From the NCBI GenBank assembly GCA_963846915.1, contig CAWJXV010000004.1, forward strand, positions 661,086 to 725,085: a DNA stretch of 64,000 nt, read 5' to 3'. The translations under genes were made by a program, and so were the position numbers. The stretch comes from PALSA-612 sp963846915 (lineage in GTDB: Bacteria; Actinomycetota; Thermoleophilia; Gaiellales; Gaiellaceae). The notes under the pieces were generated by a model that was not told where the DNA came from, ran no database searches, and saw nothing but the letters and a program-made list of their open reading frames with translations. Shown piece after piece: positions 16,639 to 26,800 of the stretch; positions within the stretch are counted from its first letter, which is position 1; every line of letters begins with the position of its first letter.

Positions 16639-16818
16639 ATGATCGTCGCCTCCAACTTCATCCGCGTCGTCGAGATCTGTGACCGCGTCAACCTGCTCCA
16701 GCACGGCAGCATCACCTTCGACAACCTCGTTGTCGAGACGTCGGCCGAGGAGCTGACCGACCTCGTCGCCGCAGAGTGCCGGGCGTCGAACGCGGCCCCG
16801 GCCGCGGCCTCGAGCTGA
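16639..16818 (+). pseudogene. Relic of a second ABC ATPase C-terminus
   Basis: This 59-codon open frame starts at ATG 16639 and closes at TGA 16816-16818. Its product aligns along its whole length with the end of the preceding ATPase. In the relic, NFIRVVEICDRVNLLQHGSI corresponds to NYAHLFELCDRLNVLQEGRI, and ETSAEELTDLV corresponds to ETSLEELTELM. Walker A, signature and Walker B are all absent. It is best explained as the remnant of a duplicated ATPase gene that lost its first three quarters. Whether the stub is translated is unknown. Confidence 0.7.
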
Positions 16819-16891
16819 AGGGCGGAACCGGGCCGAGCCTCGACCGATCTTGCCGAGGAGGCAGCGGCCGTTCGACCACGAGAGGAGAGCG

Positions 16892-18616
16892 ATGGGAACA
16901 GAGAGAGGACGCCGGAGCCAGGAGTGGTTCGACCGGAAAGGCCTCGACGGCTTCCTGCATCGCTCCTGGTTGAAGGCCGAGGGATTCACCGACGAGGCGT
17001 TCCGGGACCGGCCCGTGATCGGGATCTGCAACAGCTGGAGCGAGCTCGTCAACTGCAACGTGCACCTGCGCGGACTCGCCGAGGCCGTCAGGCGGGGCGT
17101 GCTCCAAGCGGGTGGCTTCCCGCTCGAGTTTCCCGTCATATCGCTTGGGGAGTCACTCATGAAGCCGACGACGATGCTGTACCGGAACCTGATGGCGATG
17201 GACGTCGAGGAGTCGATCCGTTCCTACCCGCTCGACGGTGTCGTCTGCCTGACCGGCTGCGACAAGACGAATCCCGCCTCGGTGATGGGCCTTGCGAGTG
17301 CGAACGTGCCCGCGATCGTGGTCACGGGCGGGCCGATGCTGAACGGCCGCTGGCGCGGCAGGGAGCTCGGCTCGTGCAGCGACTGCTGGCACTACCACGA
17401 GGAGCTCCGGGCCGGACGGATCAGCGAGGCCGAGTTCGAGGAGATCGAGAACGCGATGTCCCGCTCGCACGGCCACTGCATGACCATGGGCACCGCCTCG
17501 ACGATGGCGTGCGTCACCGAGGCACTGGGGCTGACGCTGCCCGGCGGCGCCGCGATCCCGGCCGTCGACAGCCGGCGCGCCGGCCTCGCCGAGGCGGCGG
17601 GCCGGAAGATCGTCGAGCTCGTGGATCGCGATCTCAAGCCCAGCGATGTGCTGACCTCCGAGTCGCTCGACAACGCGGTCCGCGTCCTCCACGCGATCTC
17701 GGGCTCGACCAACGCGATCCTCCATCTCGTCGCCTACGCGGGTCGCGTCGGCCTCCCGCTGCCACTCGAGCGCTTCGACGAGCTCGCCGCGTCGACGCCG
17801 TGGCTCGTCGACCTGAAGCCCGCCGGCCGGCACCTGATGGAGGACTTCTACTACGCGGGCGGGCTCCCGGCCGTGATGGCCGAGATCGCCGACCTGCTGC
17901 ACCTCGACGCACTGACCGTCTCGGGCCGGACCGTGCGCGAGAACCTCGCGGGTGCCGCGATCGTCGACGAGGAGGTGATCCGCCCCCGGGAGCGTCCGCT
18001 CGACGAGGGCGGGAGCCTGGTCGTCCTGCACGGCTCGCTCTGTCCGGACGGCGCCGTGATGAAAGTCTCGGCGGCCGATCCGCGCCTCCATCGCCACGAG
18101 GGGCGTGCGGTCGTCTTCGACGACATCCACGATCTCGCGGCACGCGTCGATGACCCTGCGCTCGAGATCGACGCCGACTCGGTAATGGTGCTGCGGAACG
18201 CCGGGCCGGTCGGAGCGCCCGGGATGCCCGAGTGGGGGCATCTGCCGATTCCGGCCAAGCTCCTGCGGGCCGGCGTCACCGACATGCTACGGATCTCGGA
18301 TGCCCGGATGAGCGGCACCTCCTACGGGGCGGTCGTGCTCCACCTCGCGCCCGAGGCGGCCGTCGGCGGGCCGCTCGCGCTCGTTCAGGACGGTGACACG
18401 ATCAGCCTCGACGTCGCGGAGCGTCGCCTCGACCTCGTTCTCGACCCGGCCGAGCTCGACCGGCGCCGCGCGGCCTGGTCGCCGCCGAAGCGGAAGGACA
18501 CACGCGGCTACCGCAGGCTGTACGAAGATCACGTCTTGCAGGCGAACGAGGGTTGCGACTTCGACTTCCTGCGCGGACGCTCGGCGGTCGTGCGGGACGC
18601 GCTCACGTACCTCTGA
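16892..18616 (+). CDS. IlvD/Edd-family sugar-acid dehydratase, probably L-arabonate dehydratase
   Basis: This 574-residue protein starts at ATG 16892 with GAGGAGAG upstream. The IlvD/Edd family dehydrates dihydroxy acids using an Fe-S cluster and Mg. Cluster-ligand Cys sites are visible in CLTGCDKTNPA and in SHGHCMTMGTASTM, plus GSCSDCWHY, a Cys-rich insertion seen in the sugar-acid (arabonate/xylonate) branch. MGTASTM and the C-terminal SDARMSGTSYG substrate motif are diagnostic of that branch. Product prediction is 2-keto-3-deoxy-pentonate, giving an oxidative route parallel to AraBAD. No keto-deoxy-pentonate aldolase or dehydrogenase is in the window, so the rest of the route lies elsewhere. 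Confidence 0.85.
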   Translation: MGTERGRRSQEWFDRKGLDGFLHRSWLKAEGFTDEAFRDRPVIGICNSWSELVNCNVHLRGLAEAVRRGVLQAGGFPLEFPVISLGESLMKPTTMLYRNLMAMDVEESIRSYPLDGVVCLTGCDKTNPASVMGLASANVPAIVVTGGPMLNGRWRGRELGSCSDCWHYHEELRAGRISEAEFEEIENAMSRSHGHCMTMGTASTMACVTEALGLTLPGGAAIPAVDSRRAGLAEAAGRKIVELVDRDLKPSDVLTSESLDNAVRVLHAISGSTNAILHLVAYAGRVGLPLPLERFDELAASTPWLVDLKPAGRHLMEDFYYAGGLPAVMAEIADLLHLDALTVSGRTVRENLAGAAIVDEEVIRPRERPLDEGGSLVVLHGSLCPDGAVMKVSAADPRLHRHEGRAVVFDDIHDLAARVDDPALEIDADSVMVLRNAGPVGAPGMPEWGHLPIPAKLLRAGVTDMLRISDARMSGTSYGAVVLHLAPEAAVGGPLALVQDGDTISLDVAERRLDLVLDPAELDRRRAAWSPPKRKDTRGYRRLYEDHVLQANEGCDFDFLRGRSAVVRDALTYL

Positions 18617-18632
18617 CAGGGAGGGAGTAACG

Positions 18633-19541
18633 ATGAAGGTGCTCGTCACCGGCGCGCACGGAAAGGTCGGCCGCGCGCTCGTCCCTGCGCTCATGCGCGC
18701 CGGACACGACGTCCGGGCCACAGACCTCACCCGGCCGGACTGGGACCGGATCGTCGACCCGCGCGCGGCCGCGGACTACGTCCAGGCCGACCTCACCGAC
18801 GCCGGGGCCTGCTACGCGCTGGCGCGCGGCTGCGACGCGGTCGTGCACACGGCGGCGATCCCCCAGCCGATCCACAACGCGCCGCACGTGGTCTTCGAGA
18901 ACAATCTGATGGCGATATTCAACGTGGTCGAGGGAGCGATCGCAGCAGGGGTGCGGCGCATCGTGAACTTCTCCAGCGAGACAGTCCCCGGATTCCTGTT
19001 CGCCTACCGGCGCTTCGAGCCCGACTACCTGCCGGTCGACGAGGATCATCCAATCCGCGCGCAGGATCCGTACGCGACCTCGAAGTGGTTCGGCGAGCTG
19101 CTGATGGAGCGCGCCCCCGAGCGGGCCGACATCGCGGCGATCTCGATCCGCCCGTGCTGGGTGCAGGACGTCGCGACTTACGAGCGGAACCTCGGGCCGA
19201 TCGTTCGCGACCCGTCCGTGCTGATCGAGAACTACTGCAGCTACGTCGACGTCTACGACCTGTGCGAGGCGACGGTGCTCGCCGTCGAGGCCGAGCTACC
19301 GGGACACGAGATCGTCTACGTCGCTTCGCCCGACACGATCGGCGGGCATCCGCTCGAGGAGGTCGTCCGACGGCACCACGGCCACCACCGCGTCGAGATC
19401 CGGCCGCTGCCGCGCGCGGACGCGTCGGCGATCGACTCGTCCAAGGCACGGCGCCTGCTCGGCTGGGAGCCGAGGCGCTCGTGGCGCGACTACCTCGATG
19501 CGAACGGGCGGCTCAAGGCCGGTGTGGTCGAGCCGTGGTGA
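18633..19541 (+). CDS. NAD-dependent epimerase/dehydratase (extended SDR, uronate-dehydrogenase-like)
   Basis: This 302-residue protein starts at ATG 18633 after GGGAGGGAG. The N-terminal Rossmann motif is VLVTGAHGKVGRALVP (GxxGxxG type), and DLTD and the FSSETVPG strand follow. The catalytic YxxxK appears as YATSKWFGE, preceded by a Ser in NFSSE. This layout fits extended short-chain dehydrogenases such as UDP-sugar epimerases or uronate/aldose 1-dehydrogenases. Given its place after the arabonate dehydratase, oxidation of an aldose to the lactone is an attractive role, but this is inference. The stop overlaps the aldo/keto reductase start (GTGA). Confidence 0.85.
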   Translation: MKVLVTGAHGKVGRALVPALMRAGHDVRATDLTRPDWDRIVDPRAAADYVQADLTDAGACYALARGCDAVVHTAAIPQPIHNAPHVVFENNLMAIFNVVEGAIAAGVRRIVNFSSETVPGFLFAYRRFEPDYLPVDEDHPIRAQDPYATSKWFGELLMERAPERADIAAISIRPCWVQDVATYERNLGPIVRDPSVLIENYCSYVDVYDLCEATVLAVEAELPGHEIVYVASPDTIGGHPLEEVVRRHHGHHRVEIRPLPRADASAIDSSKARRLLGWEPRRSWRDYLDANGRLKAGVVEPW

Positions 19542-20551
19542 CGAGGCGGCTCGGCTCGAACGGCCCCCCGATCACCGTGCTGGGCCTCGGCACGTGGGCC
19601 ATGGGCGGCCCGTGGCAGTTCGGGTGGGGTCCGGCCGACGACGCCGAGTCGGTCGCCTCGATCCAGCATGCGGTCGAGCTCGGGGTGAACTGGGTCGACA
19701 CGGCGGCTCTCTACGGCCACGGCCACGCCGAGGAGGTGGTGGCGAGAGCACTCGAGCCGTTCCAGCCCGGCGAAGACGTGCTCGTCTTCACGAAGTGCGG
19801 GCGGCGGTTCCCGGCGCCAGGGGAGGCAGGACCGATCCGCTACGACCTGAGCCCCGCATCGATCCGCGAGGAGTGCGAGCAGAGCCTCCGCCGGCTCCGG
19901 ATCGAGCGCATCGATCTCTACCAGATCCACTGGCCCGACCGTGGTTTGGGGACGCCGGTCGAGGAGTCGTGGCAGGCCATGGCGGCGCTGCAGGACGAGG
20001 GGCAGGTTCGCTGGCTGGGCGTCTGCAACTTCTCCCTCGAGCTTCTCGAGCGCGTCGAAGCGGTGCGCCACGTCGACTCGCTCCAGCCGTCCTTCTCGCT
20101 GCTCAGCCGTTATCCGCTCGAGGCGCTGATCCCGTGGTGTCGCGAGCGCGGCACTGGCGTGCTCGCCTACTCGCCGATGGCCTCCGGTCTGCTCACCGGC
20201 TCCTTCGGCCGAGATGGCGTCGAGCGACTCGCGCCGGACGACTGGCGGCGGCGCTCGCCCATGTTCACCGAGCCGAAGCTCTCCCAGAACCTCGCGCTCG
20301 TCGAACGACTCCGGCCGGTTGGCGAGCGCCTCGGCTGCAGCCTGCCGGCGCTTGCGCTGGCGTGGACACTGGCGAACCCCGGCGTCACGGCGGCGATCGC
20401 CGGGGGGCGCCGGCCGTCCCAGGTGGACGGCTGGATCGAGGCGGCGGACGTCGCTCTCTCGGCAGCGGACCTCGCGGAGATCGAGCAGGCCGTCGAGGAG
20501 ACGGGCGCGGGCACGACCGATCCACCCGTGCCACCTCCAGTCGAGCTCTAG
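19538..20551 (+). CDS. Aldo/keto reductase
   Basis: This 337-residue TIM-barrel oxidoreductase starts at GTG 19538, overlapping the previous stop by four bases. The signature residues are GLGTWAMGG, the catalytic Asp/Tyr in VDTAALYGHGHAEEVV, Lys in LVFTKCG and His in YQIHWPDRG. The NADPH-binding tail shows GVLAYSPMASGLLTG and VTAAIAGGRRPSQV. It is of the YajO/IolS-like class (about 310-340 residues). The substrate is probably a sugar aldehyde or an inositol/arabinose derivative; the context only narrows this to carbohydrate catabolism. It is nine bases upstream of galK and in the same operon. Confidence 0.9.
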   Translation: MTRRLGSNGPPITVLGLGTWAMGGPWQFGWGPADDAESVASIQHAVELGVNWVDTAALYGHGHAEEVVARALEPFQPGEDVLVFTKCGRRFPAPGEAGPIRYDLSPASIREECEQSLRRLRIERIDLYQIHWPDRGLGTPVEESWQAMAALQDEGQVRWLGVCNFSLELLERVEAVRHVDSLQPSFSLLSRYPLEALIPWCRERGTGVLAYSPMASGLLTGSFGRDGVERLAPDDWRRRSPMFTEPKLSQNLALVERLRPVGERLGCSLPALALAWTLANPGVTAAIAGGRRPSQVDGWIEAADVALSAADLAEIEQAVEETGAGTTDPPVPPPVEL

Positions 20552-20560
20552 CCACCGGGC

Positions 20561-21703
20561 GTGGACGAACGGGCAGGACGCATCGAAGCGGCCCTCGGCG
20601 GGCCAGGCGAGACGCGCTGGTTCCAGGCGCCGGGGCGCGTGAACCTGATGGGAGACCACACGGATTACAACGAGGGCTTCGTGCTCCCGATGGCGATCGA
20701 CCGCGACTGCCTGATCGGCGTCCGAGCCCGGGGCGACGGCCGCATCGTCGTTTGCTCCCTCGACGTCCGGCAGGACGAGAGCGTCGTCGACGTCGCTGCC
20801 GACGGCAGCGACGAGCCGGCGGCCGTCACGCCTGGGTGGGGCCGGTACGTGGGAGGCGTCGTGCGGGAGTTGGCCGACCGGGGACGCCCGGAGGTCGGCG
20901 CGGACGCCGTCCTGTCCTCCGCCGTCCCGCTCGGCTCCGGGCTGTCTTCGAGCGCTGCCCTCGAGGTGGCGTGCGCGCTGTCCCTCTGCGCCGTCGCCGG
21001 GTTCGAGCTGTCCTCACGCGAGCTGGCAGAGGCGTGCCGCTCCGCCGAGCAGGTCGCGACCGGTGTTCCGTGCGGGATCATGGACCAGTTCGTCTCGCTA
21101 GAGGGGAGGCCGAGCGCGGCGCTCCTGCTCGACTGCCGCAGCCTCCAGGCCGAGCCGGTACCCCTCCCGGACGGGATCGCCGTCCTCGCCGTGCACTCCG
21201 GTATGCCCCGGATCCTCGCCGACAGCGCCTACGCGGAGCGGCGCGCCGCCTGCGAGGCGGCGGCAGAGCGACTTGGGGTGCGGGCGCTTCGCGACGTACG
21301 GCTCGACGACGTCGCAGACGATCCCTTCGCGCGCCACGTCGTCTCCGAGAACGAGCGCGTGCTGGCGACGGCGGCAGCGATCCGGGCCGGGGAGATCGAG
21401 CGCCTCGGGCCGCTGTTCGCCGCCAGCCACGCGAGCCTGCGCGACGACTACCGAGTCTCGACCCGCGAGCTGGACGCGCTCGTCGCCAGTCTCGTCGACG
21501 CGGGGGCCATCGCGGCGCGTCTGACCGGTGCGGGGTTCGGAGGGTGCGTCGTCGCCCTGGTCGGGAGCGGGGAGGAGGCGCGCGTGGCGAGAGAGGCCGA
21601 GGCGCGCTACCGCGAGGAAACGGGCCTCACTCCGAGGACGTATCGCTGCCGTGCGGTTGCGGGCGCCGGTGCGGTCGCACGCGAAGGTCAGATGGAGCGG
21701 TAA
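20561..21703 (+). CDS. galK: Galactokinase (GHMP kinase)
   Basis: This 380-residue enzyme starts at GTG 20561 and phosphorylates galactose (or a related sugar) at C1. Motif 1 is PGRVNLMGDHTDYNEGFVLP; most galactokinases have GEHTDY, so the Glu to Asp change next to the His is a small departure. Motif 2, the ATP loop, is PLGSGLSSSAALEVA. Motif 3 is LTGAGFGGCVVALV. The D of GIMDQF is the catalytic base. The downstream steps GalT and GalE are not adjacent, although an SDR epimerase-like gene lies two genes upstream. L-arabinokinase or another sugar 1-kinase activity of this family cannot be excluded, given the pentose setting. Confidence 0.88.
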   Translation: MDERAGRIEAALGGPGETRWFQAPGRVNLMGDHTDYNEGFVLPMAIDRDCLIGVRARGDGRIVVCSLDVRQDESVVDVAADGSDEPAAVTPGWGRYVGGVVRELADRGRPEVGADAVLSSAVPLGSGLSSSAALEVACALSLCAVAGFELSSRELAEACRSAEQVATGVPCGIMDQFVSLEGRPSAALLLDCRSLQAEPVPLPDGIAVLAVHSGMPRILADSAYAERRAACEAAAERLGVRALRDVRLDDVADDPFARHVVSENERVLATAAAIRAGEIERLGPLFAASHASLRDDYRVSTRELDALVASLVDAGAIAARLTGAGFGGCVVALVGSGEEARVAREAEARYREETGLTPRTYRCRAVAGAGAVAREGQMER

Positions 21704-22840
21704 ACGATCCGCTCCCGCGCGCCGGTCTCGCTCGAGCGGACGACGGCTTCGCAGACCTCCGCTGCGCGGTAGCCGTCCTCGAAGGTCGCGCCAACGGGTG
21801 CCACGTCCGTGTCCTCCGCGATCGCGCGCAGAAGATGGTGGATCTCGTGCACGAACGTCTCGCCCCAGCCGATGATGTGGCCGGGCGGCCACCAGAACTC
21901 CCACCACGGGTGGTCGGCCTCCGACACCAGCACGGTCTTGAAGCCGCGCGCGCGGTCGCCGTCGGCGCGGAACACCTGCAGCTCGTTCAGCCGCTCCATG
22001 TCGAACGCGAGCGACGCCTTCGAGCCGTTGATCTCCCACTGGAACGCGTTGCGCCGCCCCAGCGCGAGGCGCGTGGCCTCGATCGTCCCGACGGCGCCGT
22101 TCTCGAAGGATCGCCGCCGCCTCGATCGCGTCGTCGACCTCGCGGCCGGGGAGGAACGTCTTCACGAGAGCCGACACCGCTGCGAACTCGCCTACCAGCG
22201 ACCGCGCCAGGTCGACGACGTGGGCGCCGAGGTCACCGAGCGCGCCCGACCCGGCCTCGTCGGGGTGGAAGCGCCAGGTGTCGAGAGTCGGGTCGTCGCC
22301 CCAGTCCTGCAGGTAGCGGCCGCGGAAGTGCCTGATCTCGCCGAGCTCGCCCGCCTCGATCATGTCGCGTGCGAGCCGGTTCGCCGGCACGAAGCGGTAG
22401 TTGAAAGCGCAGAGGTGCTTGACGCCCGTCGCCGCGACGCGCTTCCAGATCTCGTAGCTCTCGTCGGCCGTGCGGCCGAGCGGCTTCTCGCAGATGACGT
22501 GCTTGCCGGCCTCGGCCGCGGCGATCGTCGGCTCCGCGTGGAGCGAGTTCGGGCCGCCGTTGTCGAAAAGCCCGATCGACGGGTCGGAGACGATGTCGTG
22601 CCAGTCGGTCGTCCAGCGCTCGTAGCCGTAGCGCTCCGCCGCGTTACGTACCGCCTCTTCGTTCCTCCCGGCGATCGAGACGAGCCGCGGCACGAGCGGT
22701 GGCGGCCACGTCATGTACGCGATCTTCTTGAACGCGTTCGAGTGCGCCTTGCCCATGAATGCGTATCCGAGCATCCCGACGCCGATCTCCCTGCGCTCTC
22801 CGCCGGCCGCGACGTCTGGCGTCGCGCCGATCCCGCTCAC
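21688..22840 (-). CDS. Gfo/Idh/MocA oxidoreductase (one frameshift)
   Basis: This is an NAD(P)-dependent sugar or inositol dehydrogenase-type protein of about 383 residues once the frame is repaired. It starts at GTG 22840, overlapping the stop of the sugar epimerase (GTGA). The N-terminal half has GVGMLGYAFMGKAHSNAF, and the family motif CEKPLGRTADESYE with the conserved Lys-Pro. The C-terminal half (from VDDAIEAAA on) contains NAFQWEINGSKASLAF and HPWWEFWWPPGH. A single extra base at 22,111 separates the two halves; removing it gives a smooth AAASFENGAVGTIEATR reading. Its partner barrel gene suggests inositol- or rare-sugar catabolism. Confidence 0.85.
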
Positions 22841-23841
22841 GCGCCGCTCCGCTGCATGGCCGCGTCGAACGCGATGTCGGACGGGGTGAAGTCGGTGCGC
22901 CGCACGAACGCGAGCGCGTCCTGCGCGCCCCACTCGCGGTCCATGCCCGAGTCCTCCCACTCGATCGACAGCGGGCCCGTGTAGCCGATCCTGTTCAGCG
23001 CGCGAATCAGCGCCTCGAAGTCGACGTCGCCGTGGCCCGGGGAGACGAAGTCCCAGCCGCGCTCGAGCTCGCCGAAGTTCAGGTGTCCGCCGAGGATCGA
23101 CTTTCGCCCGTCGAGGAGCTTCTTCGAGTCCTTGACGTGGACGTGGTAGATGCGATCTGCGAACTCGAGGACGTAGGCCGCGGAGTCGAGGTGCTGGTGG
23201 GCGAAGTGGCTCGGGTCGAAGTTGATCCCGAAGCCCTCGCGTCGGCCGATCGCGTCGAGCGCCTTCCGCGTCGTCACGAAGTCGTACGCGATCTCGGTCG
23301 GATGCACCTCCAGGCCGAAGCGCACGCCCTCGGTGTCGAACACGTCGACGATCGGGCCCCAGCGCTCCGCGAAGTCTGTGTAGCCGCGCTCGATCTCGGC
23401 AAAGTCGTTGGGCGGGAACGAGTAGAGCATGTGCCAGACGGCCGAGCCGGTGAAGCCGTTCACCTGGGTGACGCCGAGCCGAGCCGCGGCGCGGGCGGTG
23501 TCCTTCATCCGCTCGGCTGCGCGCTGACGGACACCCTCCGGGTCGCCGTCGCCCCAGACCTCGGGCGGCAGGATCGCCTGGTGCCGTCCATCGATCGGGT
23601 CGCAGACGGCCTGGCCGACGAGGTGGGCTCCGATCGCGAAGCAGTTCAGGTGATTGCGCTCGAGCACCTCCTGCACCGAGCGCACGTAGCCGTCCTCCGC
23701 CAGCGCCCGATCGACCTCGAAATGGTCGCCCCAGCACGCGAGCTCGAGCCCGTCGAAGCCCCATTCGCCGGCCTTGCGGGCGAGGTCCTCGAGCGGCAGG
23801 TCGGCCCACTGGCCGGTGAAGAGCGTCACGGGGCGCGCCAT
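22837..23841 (-). CDS. Sugar phosphate isomerase/epimerase (AP endonuclease 2-type TIM barrel)
   Basis: This 334-residue protein starts at ATG 23841. It has the TIM-barrel pattern of IolE/IolI/hydroxypyruvate isomerase-like proteins: GFDGLELACWGDHFEVD, an early His in AIGAHLVGQ, the metal Glu in FGLEVHPTEIAYDF, the Asp/His set in GINFDPSHFAHQHLD, HVHVKDSK, and the C-terminal Glu in LSIEWEDSGMDRE. These are the divalent-metal ligands of the family. Its stop overlaps the start of the Gfo/Idh gene, so the pair forms one transcript and probably acts in sequence on one sugar or inositol. The exact substrate cannot be read from sequence. Confidence 0.88.
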   Translation of the reverse strand: MARPVTLFTGQWADLPLEDLARKAGEWGFDGLELACWGDHFEVDRALAEDGYVRSVQEVLERNHLNCFAIGAHLVGQAVCDPIDGRHQAILPPEVWGDGDPEGVRQRAAERMKDTARAAARLGVTQVNGFTGSAVWHMLYSFPPNDFAEIERGYTDFAERWGPIVDVFDTEGVRFGLEVHPTEIAYDFVTTRKALDAIGRREGFGINFDPSHFAHQHLDSAAYVLEFADRIYHVHVKDSKKLLDGRKSILGGHLNFGELERGWDFVSPGHGDVDFEALIRALNRIGYTGPLSIEWEDSGMDREWGAQDALAFVRRTDFTPSDIAFDAAMQRSGA

Positions 23842-23879
23842 GCCGCACGGATACTACGACTCTGGGCTTAAATGGGGGG

Positions 23880-26800
23880 ATGGCAACGCCCGCCGCCGTG
23901 CCCGCCGGCCGGCCGACGCTGCAGTTCCGGGGCACGGCGTACCCGGTTCTGCTGCCGACGCTGCGCGATCCGCGTCTGCACCTGGCCGCAGTCATCGTCT
24001 CGCTGCAGATCCTCGGGCAGACGGCGTTCGACTTCGACCTCTCGATCGCGCAGATCCTGATCTCGCTCGCGACCTGCGCCGTGCTCGAAATGGGCATTGC
24101 GTTCCGCCGGGAGCACGTGATCATGTGGCCCGCCAGTGCGCTCCTGACCGGCAACGGCGTCGCATTCGTCCTGCGCGTGCCCGGCACGGTACACGGAGAC
24201 TGGTGGAGCACGAACGGATGGTGGATCTTCGCGGGGACTGCAGCCGTCTCGCTGCTCTCGAAGTACGTGATCAAGTGGCGCGGGAACCACGTCTTCAACC
24301 CGTCCAACTTCGGTCTCGTGCTGTGCTTCCTGATCCTCGGGAAGGACCGGGCCGAGCCGCTCGACTTCTGGTGGGGGCCGATGTCCCCGTGGATGGCGCT
24401 CGCGCTCGTGATCATCGTCGCAGGCGGCCTCGCGATCCTCCTCCGGCTGAAGCTGATCGGGATCGCGATCGCCTTCTGGCTGACCTTCGCCGCGGGCATG
24501 GCCGTGATCGCCGGAGGCGGGCACGACATGACCGCGCGATGGCACCTCGGCCCCGTGACCGGGCGCTACTTCTGGTGGGTGCTGATCACCTCGCCCGAGG
24601 TCCTGGTGTTCATGTTCTTCATGATCACCGACCCGAAGACGACGCCGAAGGGACGATTGGCGCGAATCGTCTACGGCGCAGGGATCGGACTGCTCGCGAC
24701 GCTCCTGATCGCACCGATGCGCACCGAGTTCGCTGCCAAGGTGGCGCTCCTGGGATCTCTCACGATCGTGTGCGCTGCGCGACCCGCGCTCGAATGGCTC
24801 CTGCCCGCCGCCGGCTCGCGGGACGACCGCATCTCGGCCTGGGCCGCTCGCGTCGCCGCCCGCGGGCGTGCGGGCTTCGCCCGGATCGGCGCCGTCGGCC
24901 TCGTCGGCGTCGCGGGCTTCGCCGGCCTCGTCGTGCTGGCCGGCATTCCGGCCCGCCCCGGGACCGCCGCGGCCGCGCTCAGGGACACGGGCCGGATCCC
25001 GCAGGTGTCGATCCTCCACTCGTCGGGTGTGTCGTCACAGCTCGACCGGAAGACGTCGCTCGTGATCGCACACAGCCTGGTCGCCGACTTACGAAGCCAG
25101 GCGCGGGCGCTCCGGTTGCGGAACGCGAAGCTCGTCGGGTCGGGCCTCTGCTGCAACGCGCTCACGGAGGTGCAGAGGAGTGTCGCGGGGGCGAAGGGCT
25201 GGCCGATCACCGTCCGGACGTACAGGCTCGACCACATGGCCGTGAAGCTCCGCCCGGCGCAGGGGCAGGGGGAGCCGATCGTCGTCGCCCGAGTGAGCGG
25301 CGCAGCGCAGGACACCGTCTACGAGGGCACGCCGCTGAAGATCGTCCAGCGCAACCCTTCGGCGCCGTTCACGGGAACGTTCCAGCTCGACCTGAGCGGC
25401 TCGGGCTACGAGATCATCTCCCTCACCGGCGCGAAGGTCAGCGCCCCGAAGCCGTCGACCCCGTCGAACCTCCTCGTCGCGAAGAGCTTCGACGGCGTCC
25501 GCCTCCAGGACGTCGCCTCGAAGGTCGGGCTCGGCGGCTTCCGGCAGGACGACTTCCGCTACGGCGTCTCGCTCAACGTCCACTCGATGATGGGCGGCGG
25601 TCTCTGCTGGCTCGATTACAACAACGACGGCTGGATGGACCTGTTCGTCGTCAACTCGTACACGGACGAGAACAGCGACGAATGGAACGCGAGGGGGGGC
25701 CTGCCTCGCAGCGCACTCTTCGAGAACGTGCATGGCCGTTTCGTGAACGTCAGCTCCCGCTCGCACGCGAACGTCGCGGCGCAGGGAGACGGCTGCGTCG
25801 CCGGCGACTTCAACGGCGACGGCTACACCGACCTCCTGATCACGACCAGCACGTACAACGTGCTTCTCTGGAACAACGGCAACGGGACGTTCACGGACGG
25901 GACGCACGCAGCGGGGATCGACGCCTTCGGCACGTACGGGTGGCACACCGGCGCGACAGTGGCCGACGTGAACGGCGACGGCCGTCCCGACATCTTCGTG
26001 TCGGGGTACGCCGACGTGAACGCGCCGGTGGGGTCGACGTTCGGGTTCCCGCGCAATTTGAAGGCGTTCCGTGATCTTCTGTACCTCAATGAGGGCCCAG
26101 ACGCGGCGGGGCATTCGCGCTTCCGTGAGGTGTCGACGCAGGCGGCAATCGATCGGGCCGCAACCGACCACAGCCTCGGGGCCGCGTTCATCGACGTGAA
26201 CGGCGACGGGAGACCTGATCTCTACGTCGCGAACGACCTCGACCCGAACCGGCTGTACCTGAACGAGCCGGGAGGGCCGCTGGGCTTCCACTTCGTCGAG
26301 GTGGGCCGCAAATGGGGGGTCGCCGACAGGGGTGCCGGAATGGGTATCGCAGCGCAGGACTACTCGGCCGACGGTCGCGCAGATCTGTTCGTGACCGACT
26401 CGCGCGGGCAGGGGCAGGCCGCCTTCCGGAGCACCGGCGGCGCGTCGCTCGCGAACGCCAGCAAGGTCTTCGCCCGCGCGATCGGGACGAACGGCACCGG
26501 CTGGGGCGATTCGTGGATCGACCTCGCGAACGACGGGCTGCTCGACCTCGTGGTGGCGAACGGCGCGATCCCGGTGACGAACCTGAAGAAGGACGCAGGC
26601 CCGATCAAGGTCCTCGAGAACACCGGGAGCCGGTTCGCCGACGCGTCGGCGGCCGTGGGGCTACGACCAGGGCCACTCGTCAACGGCCGTGGGTTGGCCG
26701 CCGCCGACTACGACAACGACGGGCGGGTGGACATCGCGGTCAACTCGATCGGCGGCAAGCTGATCCTGCTGCACAACACCGGCGCGTCGGGCCACTGGCT

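Noticed and set aside
21098..24529. 1,143-codon open frame on the minus strand
   Set aside because: Only the part between 22,111 and 22,840 is coding (front half of the Gfo/Idh gene); the rest is antisense to galK and the RnfD-like fusion, or is the epimerase gene read in the wrong frame.
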